The position numbers and the translations under genes are program-made. Positions 62,022-64,000 of a DNA stretch of 64,000 nt are shown here, in pieces. The notes under the pieces were generated by a model. It was given only the letters and a program-made list of their open reading frames with translations, searched no databases and was not told where the DNA came from. Every line of letters starts with the position of its first letter. Positions within the stretch are counted from its first letter, which is position 1. Source of the DNA: Xiphydria camelus (Eukaryota > Arthropoda > Insecta > Hymenoptera > Xiphydriidae); the NCBI GenBank assembly GCA_963678675.1, contig OY783195.1, positions 4,288,001 through 4,352,000 of the forward strand. The letters are read 5' to 3'.

Positions 62022-62916
62022 ACACCAGCAACAGTATCCCGTAACCACGGCTCACTATCCGGCCACCGCGGCTTATCCGCACTCCCATCCGGTCCACGGT
62101 CACGGGGACGCGGGCTCCGAGGTATGGCAAGGAGTGCAACATCACCATCACTACCAGTACTATCCCTACCACCATCACCACCCCGCACCAACAAGGCACA
62201 CGCCCCAGTGAGTCTCACCGCCAGCTCACCAATTTTATTTTGTCCGGGTGTGCCGGTCGAGAACCGGGCCAGACGGGATTGAGTTCGCGGAGAGAAAGAG
62301 CAGTGCCGAGAGAATCGTCGAGCTGAAGGATCCAGGGATGCTCGACCGGCACACGTGACACACTTCGACGGCCGAGACGATACACGAGAGCGGTACGACG
62401 ATTTCGAAGAAGCGAGCTCGCGTATTACAGTCTCCGTTTTATGATTTTCGAGTCTTTTGCTGCACTACACTTTATTTACAATTTTTTTCGCATAGCTATC
62501 GATCGAGTAGGTCTATCGTAATCGACGAATTTCCGAGTCGCGCGTATGGGCTCTAGACGATCGGATACGACGCAGAGGTCTCGAATTTCGCAAGATGCAG
62601 GAATCTCACGTGGTCCGAACGGAGTTCATTATAGGATAACGTAGGAACGTCCTTTTGGTTGCAGCACATCGCCGTCGGCAGGGCCAGTTGTGGGGGGAAC
62701 GGGGATGGGGGTGGGAATAGGCATGGGTATGGGCATGGCCATGGGAACGGACAGCAGCAGCACCAACAGCAACGTCTTGTATCATCCGATGCATCATCAC
62801 GTGGTGGGGTCGTCGGGGGTCTCAATGGGATCAACTGCAGCTCAGATTCCAAGCCGGACGCCGGGAGTCCTCTGCTGTCCATCTCTGAGGTGACCAACAC
62901 CCTGCTCAACCAGTAG
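37137..62916 (+). CDS. ss: spineless (AHR orthologue), bHLH-PAS transcription factor: gene span of the seven 3' coding exons
   Basis: Seven in-frame exons give an 831-residue C-terminal part of an AHR-family protein. PAS-A starts near residue 38 (FLQALNGF) and runs to about 170; PAS-B spans about 187-290 (FKSKHKLD to STHRPLM). Blocks such as SDIVHQSVYELVHSEDREEL, RCLLDNTSGFL, LHGQNRK and MIAYRYQTKDGGWQWLQ identify the AHR/Spineless branch rather than Sima, Trachealess, Single-minded or Dysfusion/NPAS4. All introns are GT-AG and every phase matches. Family knowledge: nuclear, dimerises with Tango/ARNT, binds GCGTG cores; the insect protein is thought to act without dioxin-type ligand. The initiator Met and bHLH (DNA-binding) exons are not visible and should lie upstream of the window. 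Intron sizes are about 12075, 8783, 1396, 458, 99 and 474 bp. Confidence 0.96.
37480..37737. mobile_element. family B MITE in spineless intron
   Basis: TACCGAGAAAACAATTTATT...AATAAACTCTTCTCTCGGTG. Inside are AGTATGGCGAAATAAACATT and AACGAAATATTTATTTCGCC. Confidence 0.85.
38060..38950. repeat. diverged tandem repeat, about three units
   Basis: CTCTCGCCACTTGTGGCATT (38098) resembles CCCTCGCCACTAGTGATATC (38347). CGACGATTCGCACGCGAAGG (38190) recurs as CGACGATTCGCGCGAAGGGC (38891) and, more diverged, near 38432. Spacing is not uniform; the units are old and partial. Confidence 0.55.
39822..40070. mobile_element. family Q inverted-repeat element
   Basis: TACCGAGAGAAATTGTATAG at the left opposes CTATAAATTTCTCAGCG at the right. 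The AT-rich interior is unlike the other families. Confidence 0.65.
40120..40310. mobile_element. family M hairpin
   Basis: GATCATGGCAACACTGAGTT (40153) and AACTCAATATTGGCCATGATC (40242-40262) are complementary. The pairing extends outward through AACGAAAAATTGTG against CAACATTTTTCGT and on to GAAGTTTCGAACG against CGTTCGGAACTTC. Confidence 0.7.
40954..41189. mobile_element. family G MITE
   Basis: CACTCTCTCTCTGAGAGAGA at the left, then GACTAAATCGGCGGTTACAT. Right end ATACCATTTTTTCTCTCAGTG then TA. Central CAAATAGCCGTTAATCGTTA matches 20145-20364. Confidence 0.85.
41920..41995. repeat. (GA)n microsatellite
   Basis: About 35 GA units, the longest simple repeat in the window. Confidence 0.95.
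42503..42777. mobile_element. family J palindromic element
   Basis: TAACTTTTACGCGGATGGAG opposes CTCCATCCATATAAAAGTTA. Inner arms AACGTAGGAAACGACTACCG and GATAGTCGTTTCCTACATTT. The sister copy is at 57813-58068. Confidence 0.85.
43000..43242. mobile_element. family I MITE, uninterrupted copy
   Basis: AACTTTTTCTCTAGTTGAAT at the left and CCACTAGACCTTTTCTCTTAGTG at the right. The interior has AATAGAAATTTATTCGCGTC against TAAATAAATTCCTATTTATC. It shows the form of the element broken at 22461-22901. Confidence 0.8.
43403..43430. repeat. (CT)n microsatellite
   Basis: About 14 CT units. Confidence 0.9.
44415..44657. mobile_element. family A MITE
   Basis: CACCGAGGAAAGTAATTTGG...CCAATTATTTCCCTCGACG. 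The interior ACCAAAATCTTGAAGACGAT matches other A copies. Confidence 0.8.
45308..45498. mobile_element. family G MITE, inner segment inverted relative to other copies
   Basis: CATTGAGAAAAAAAATGGCA at the left and TCTTATATTTTTTCTCAGCG at the right. The interior reads TATAACGATTAATACAACTA before GGCTGTAATCCATTCAAGCC, the reverse order of 40954-41189, so this copy sits in the other orientation. Confidence 0.8.
47080..47235. mobile_element. decayed family F-like element
   Basis: ATTGGTATAGAACTTTTTTG, TCTTTGAAAAAGTATTATAC and GATAATCGCGATTGAAG follow the order of the F interior (compare 2365-2470). Terminal repeats are missing. Confidence 0.5.
48173..48330. repeat. family R hairpin, copy 2
   Basis: GTGTTGAAAATGAGCATTTC opposes CGAAATGCTCATTTTCACAT around a 50-bp spacer. 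Beyond the palindrome, GATCCGATTCGCATCGATCT also matches the flank of copy 1. Confidence 0.7.
48926..49147. mobile_element. family A MITE
   Basis: CACTGAGAAAAATATCTCGG...GAAAAAATACTCTCAGTG then TA. It ends 183 bp before the spineless exon at 49331. Confidence 0.8.
49331..49420 (+). CDS. ss: spineless exon: start of PAS-A
   Basis: A 30-codon phase-0 exon between TTTTCCAG and CAG|GTGAGT. It begins ALNGFLLILTCDGEVFFATH and ends SIESYLGFHQ. This is the first strand/helix portion of PAS-A; vertebrate AHR has the equivalent ALNGF...YLGFQQ. It joins without a split codon to SDIVHQ in the next exon. Neighbouring exons are 12 kb upstream and 8.8 kb downstream, so it is easily missed by exon-by-exon prediction. 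Confidence 0.96.
52364..52624. mobile_element. family B MITE
   Basis: CACCGAGAAGACAGTTTATT...AACGATTTTCTCGGTGC. Inside are AATAAATATTTCGTCAAGTC and AAAATGTTTATTTCATTCGA. Confidence 0.85.
53348..53605. mobile_element. family H MITE
   Basis: TA|CACTGAGAAAAATAATTGCT...ACTAACAATTATTTCTCTCAGTG. The best preserved copy of family H. Confidence 0.9.
54481..54497. repeat. (CG)n run
   Basis: An uninterrupted CG dinucleotide run, a potential Z-DNA-forming tract in a spineless intron. Confidence 0.8.
55394..55786. mobile_element. family A MITE with tandem duplication of its left part
   Basis: CACTGAGAAAGATAATTAGG starts the first unit. A second start, TGTAGGAAAATAATTAGGTT, occurs near 55536 after duplicated flanking sequence. 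The copy then runs to GACCAAGTTATTTTTCTCAGTG. Confidence 0.8.
56605..56677 (-). pseudogene. decayed initiator tRNA-Met copy
   Basis: About 73 bases closely match the two intact genes downstream. One G is lost and C to A occurs in the anticodon stem (CTGGCCCATAACC). The T loop is changed to ATCAGAA, another substitution lies in the variable region, and the 5' acceptor end has become AGCACGG, which no longer pairs properly. A T6 run remains at 56588-56593. Damage to both the anticodon and acceptor stems indicates a pseudogene. Confidence 0.85.
56921..56992 (-). tRNA. initiator tRNA-Met (CAU), intact
   Basis: The 72 bases are identical to the copy at 57564-57635, with the same initiator features. 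A run of seven A on the + strand (56906-56912) gives a T7 terminator 3' of the gene. Outside the tRNA the flanks of the two copies differ except for a few bases, so the duplication is old or only the functional core has been conserved. Confidence 0.97.
57564..57635 (-). tRNA. initiator tRNA-Met (CAU), intact
   Basis: The minus strand folds as a 72-nt intronless tRNA. AGCAGAG pairs with CTCTGCT in the acceptor stem, followed by discriminator A. The anticodon arm CTGGG-CCCATAA-CCCAG has anticodon CAT. Eukaryotic initiator hallmarks are visible: A1:U72, three G:C pairs at the base of the anticodon stem, and a T loop ATCGAAA with A in place of T54. A ten-base A run on the + strand at 57547-57556 is a T10 Pol III terminator just 3' of the gene. 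It lies in a spineless intron, antisense to that gene. Confidence 0.97.
57813..58068. mobile_element. family J palindromic element next to a spineless exon
   Basis: CAACTTTTATACGGATGGAG opposes CTCCAACTTCAACCGTGTAA. Inner arms AACATAGGAAACGACTACCG and GGTAGTCGTTTCCTATGTTT. It ends about 135 bp before the exon at 58204. Confidence 0.8.
58204..58413 (+). CDS. ss: spineless exon: core and C-terminal half of PAS-A
   Basis: A 70-codon phase-0 exon after TTCATTCCAG with donor CTG|GTACGT. It contains SDIVHQSVYELVHSEDREEL, then QRQLMWNSFLPAE, a variable loop, and ERSFTVRFRCLLDNTSGFL. The HQSVYELVHSEDR helix and the RCLLDN strand are diagnostic of AHR/Spineless PAS-A, which governs dimerisation with ARNT/Tango. 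A family J palindromic element ends only about 135 bp upstream of the acceptor. Confidence 0.97.
58414..59809 (+). other. spineless intron, 1396 bp
   Basis: Unique sequence between a GTACGT donor and a TTATTTCAG acceptor. No element or RNA gene is recognised. Confidence 0.85.
59810..60104 (+). CDS. ss: spineless exon: end of PAS-A, linker, first half of PAS-B
   Basis: It starts after TTATTTCAG with RLDIRGRVKVLHGQNRK, the last PAS-A strands. EEPPLALFALCTPFGPPSLLE follows, then PAS-B from MFKSKHKLDLALVSMDQRGK through GYSDAELANLGGYDLVHYDDL to ASAHQE. The donor is AGT|GTAAGC at 60105. This choice is fixed by protein continuity: the single leftover T joins TG of the next exon to make Leu, giving HQE-LLKTGAS. 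Using the alternative GT two bases earlier would break the frame. Confidence 0.97.
60105..60562 (+). other. spineless intron, 458 bp
   Basis: Unique sequence between GTAAGC and TTTCAG. Nothing else is recognised. Confidence 0.85.
60563..60704 (+). CDS. ss: spineless exon: second half of PAS-B
   Basis: The acceptor is ACGTTTCAG ending at 60562; the first two bases finish a Leu codon. The exon encodes LKTGASGMIAYRYQTKDGG, then WQWLQTSSRLVYKNSKPDF and VISTHRPL. The donor CAT|GTACGT splits the Met codon completed by G at 60804. In AHR proteins this is the PAS-B beta-sheet (RLLTKNNRWTWVQ in mammals), the Hsp90 and, in vertebrates, ligand-binding surface. Confidence 0.97.
60804..62207 (+). CDS. 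ss: spineless exon: end of PAS-B and long low-complexity C-terminal region
   Basis: It follows TCTCTTCCAG across a 99-bp intron. It opens with MEEEGRDLLGKRTMDFKVSY and includes the basic segment YKTQLRDFLSTCRSKRTK. A Ser/Thr/Pro/Tyr/Ala-rich region follows, then a Q16 run (61975-62022, residue about 677 of the partial protein) inside a Q/H tract, and a His/Tyr-rich end. Such sequence is typical of activation domains. The frame stays open to TGA at 62209-62211, but that TGA lies inside a strong donor, CCA|GTGAGT, at 62208. I therefore infer the exon ends at 62207 and continues at 62682. If unspliced, the protein would end ...PTRHTPQ. Confidence 0.93.
61966..62034 (+). repeat. ss: CAG/CAA tract encoding polyglutamine in spineless
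   Basis: The Gln/His tract has an uninterrupted Q16 core (61975-62022) encoded by mixed CAG and CAA, flanked by single His codons. It is within the confident reading frame. Confidence 0.95.
62208..62681 (+). other. last intron of spineless (inferred) or start of 3' UTR
   Basis: A 474-bp stretch with donor GTGAGT at 62208 and two candidate acceptors at 62664 and 62681. It contains no other recognisable feature. Confidence 0.55.
62682..62916 (+). CDS. ss: spineless probable terminal coding exon
   Basis: Splicing 62207 to 62682 (acceptor GCCGTCGGCAG) restores one Gln codon and adds 77 residues. They comprise a Gly/His-rich ASCGGNGDGGGNRHGYGHGH stretch, a short QQQHQQQ run, a Ser/Gly-rich segment and the end PLLSISEVTNTLLNQ before TAG at 62914-62916. 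The compact, non-repetitive end after low-complexity sequence looks like a conserved C-terminal motif. Another acceptor, GGTTGCAG ending at 62664, gives a different frame that stops at 62893. Choice of the 62682 acceptor is inference from the protein ending; transcript data are needed. Confidence 0.6.
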
Positions 62917-64000
62917 CGCGTTCACCGCCACGGCACCGTTCCACTTCAGTGATCGACGTAAGTTCGAGGCTAACGCGATATTGTCGGGAGCTGAAGTATC
63001 GGGACCAACGACACGCGCGGAAATCGAACGACAAAGCCGCAGTATGTTGACGACGCCCCCGGCCGCCCTAATGTCTAACTGTGTTCTCCTTGTAGGTATC
63101 TCCAGGACTACTCTGTCCAAATCGAGGCGAGCTACCGAGCGCGCGGTTGTACTATACAGATAATATCGATTAAATTCTAAGGATATCCGCGCGAACAGTA
63201 CTGTAACATACTCAATATGCCTTATCCAATTCGTACTATACGACATATAGATATTACATCGATATTCATCTATACTTGTATAGGAATAACTGTATAAGAA
63301 GTTAGCCGTGGAGAACCGAATAGTGCGGTAACGATATTTTTATCGCTGCTTGGATTTTGACAGAGGCGCGTTCAACGCAAAATACGCCGTGGGGCTATGA
63401 CGGGTCCACAACGAGCCGAAAGAACGGGAGGTATAAAGAGGAGATATTCTGAGAATGAATCTCTTCGACGGACTATAAGAATATCGCATTCCGAGTAGGA
63501 GCACAAATTTCTCGTACCTAAAACTTTAAACAAGCGCTACATCTATGTTCCGAATCATAGTACATTCCTACGTAGTTTACAAATATAAGGGAATATTATA
63601 TATCGTATAACATCCTTCTGTGTACCATAATAATATTATGCTTATATAATTTTCTAAAGAGAAAAAAAAAGGAATACGTATTCTGTGATATGTGTTAGGT
63701 AATTTAAAACACAAAAATCGTCAGAGACGTACTTGGTTGTAATATTTATTAATGTGGAAGCAATAAGACGTCATCGGTGTAATAGAGGAGAACAAAGGGG
63801 AGGAGAAATACCGGGGGAACGCTCAGTCGCGTTTTTTTATTTTCTTTTAAAGAGATAGGCATTTCGTGATGCGTGAGATGATCTCGCTCCTCGCGAGGGA
63901 ACATTCAATACATCGCCGGTAAAACGTCCATTCGATCGTGGCGATCATCCGCGATTACATCATCACTGGAGCTAAATTTCTCAAAACTTCATCTCGAGTA
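62917..64000 (+). other. probable 3' UTR and downstream flank of spineless
   Basis: No coding sequence is recognised after the TAG at 62914. The sequence becomes AT-richer after about 63160. No canonical AATAAA is visible; one ATTAAA variant occurs at 63169-63174, so the polyadenylation site cannot be fixed. The window may end inside the UTR. Confidence 0.5.

Noticed and set aside
61657..62199. 180-codon minus-strand frame with poly-Leu
   Set aside because: The Leu run is the reverse complement of the CAG/CAA tract of spineless.
37137..62207. Identification as dysfusion/NPAS4 or another bHLH-PAS gene
   Set aside because: The PAS-A and PAS-B motifs (HQSVYELVHSEDR, LLDNTSGFL, KSKHKLD) match the AHR/Spineless branch, and these blocks differ in NPAS4-type proteins.
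1..64000. CRISPR arrays, operons, prokaryotic promoters or integrated virus
   Set aside because: The window is eukaryotic with spliced genes; the repeats are palindromic transposons, not spaced direct repeats, and no viral or transposase proteins were recognised.

Overview
This is eukaryotic, almost certainly insect, DNA. It carries the 3' part of one recognisable protein-coding gene on the + strand: spineless (ss), the arthropod aryl hydrocarbon receptor (AHR) orthologue, a bHLH-PAS transcription factor. Seven coding exons can be placed: 37137-37255, 49331-49420, 58204-58413, 59810-60104, 60563-60704, 60804-62207 and, with less certainty, 62682-62916. They encode 831 residues: a linker after the bHLH, PAS-A, PAS-B and a long low-complexity C-terminus with a polyglutamine run. 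The exons for the start codon and bHLH domain were not found and should lie upstream of base 1. Very CpG-rich unique sequence, long introns and many palindromic miniature transposons suggest a hymenopteran, perhaps an ant. That taxonomic call is an inference.

Layout. Bases 1-37136 are non-coding, either the large intron before the PAS exons or 5' flank, and consist of CpG-rich unique DNA with many short inverted-repeat elements and simple repeats. Bases 37256-58203 hold two long introns (about 12.1 kb and 8.8 kb) around the first PAS-A exon. The second contains a minus-strand cluster of two intact initiator tRNA-Met genes and one decayed copy. From 58204 the gene is compact, with short introns. 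From 62917 to the end is probable 3' UTR and flank.

Repeats. None of the roughly 38 mobile-element copies has a recognisable transposase. Most begin CAC(T/C/G)GAGAAAA, end in its reverse complement and are often flanked by TA, as expected of non-autonomous Tc1/mariner-like MITEs. This one terminus caps at least nine different interiors (labelled here A, B, C, E, G, H, I, N, Q). Other families have different ends: D, F, J, a piggyBac-like TTAA-flanked element (L), and long hairpins K, M and R. Several are nested, giving a relative order of insertion. Family labels are local to this annotation.

Function. Spineless family proteins dimerise with Tango/ARNT and bind GCGTG-containing sites in the nucleus; in flies they specify antennal and distal leg identity, bristles, R7 photoreceptor subtype and dendrite complexity. 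The tRNA genes are an independent Pol III unit inside an ss intron, read against ss.
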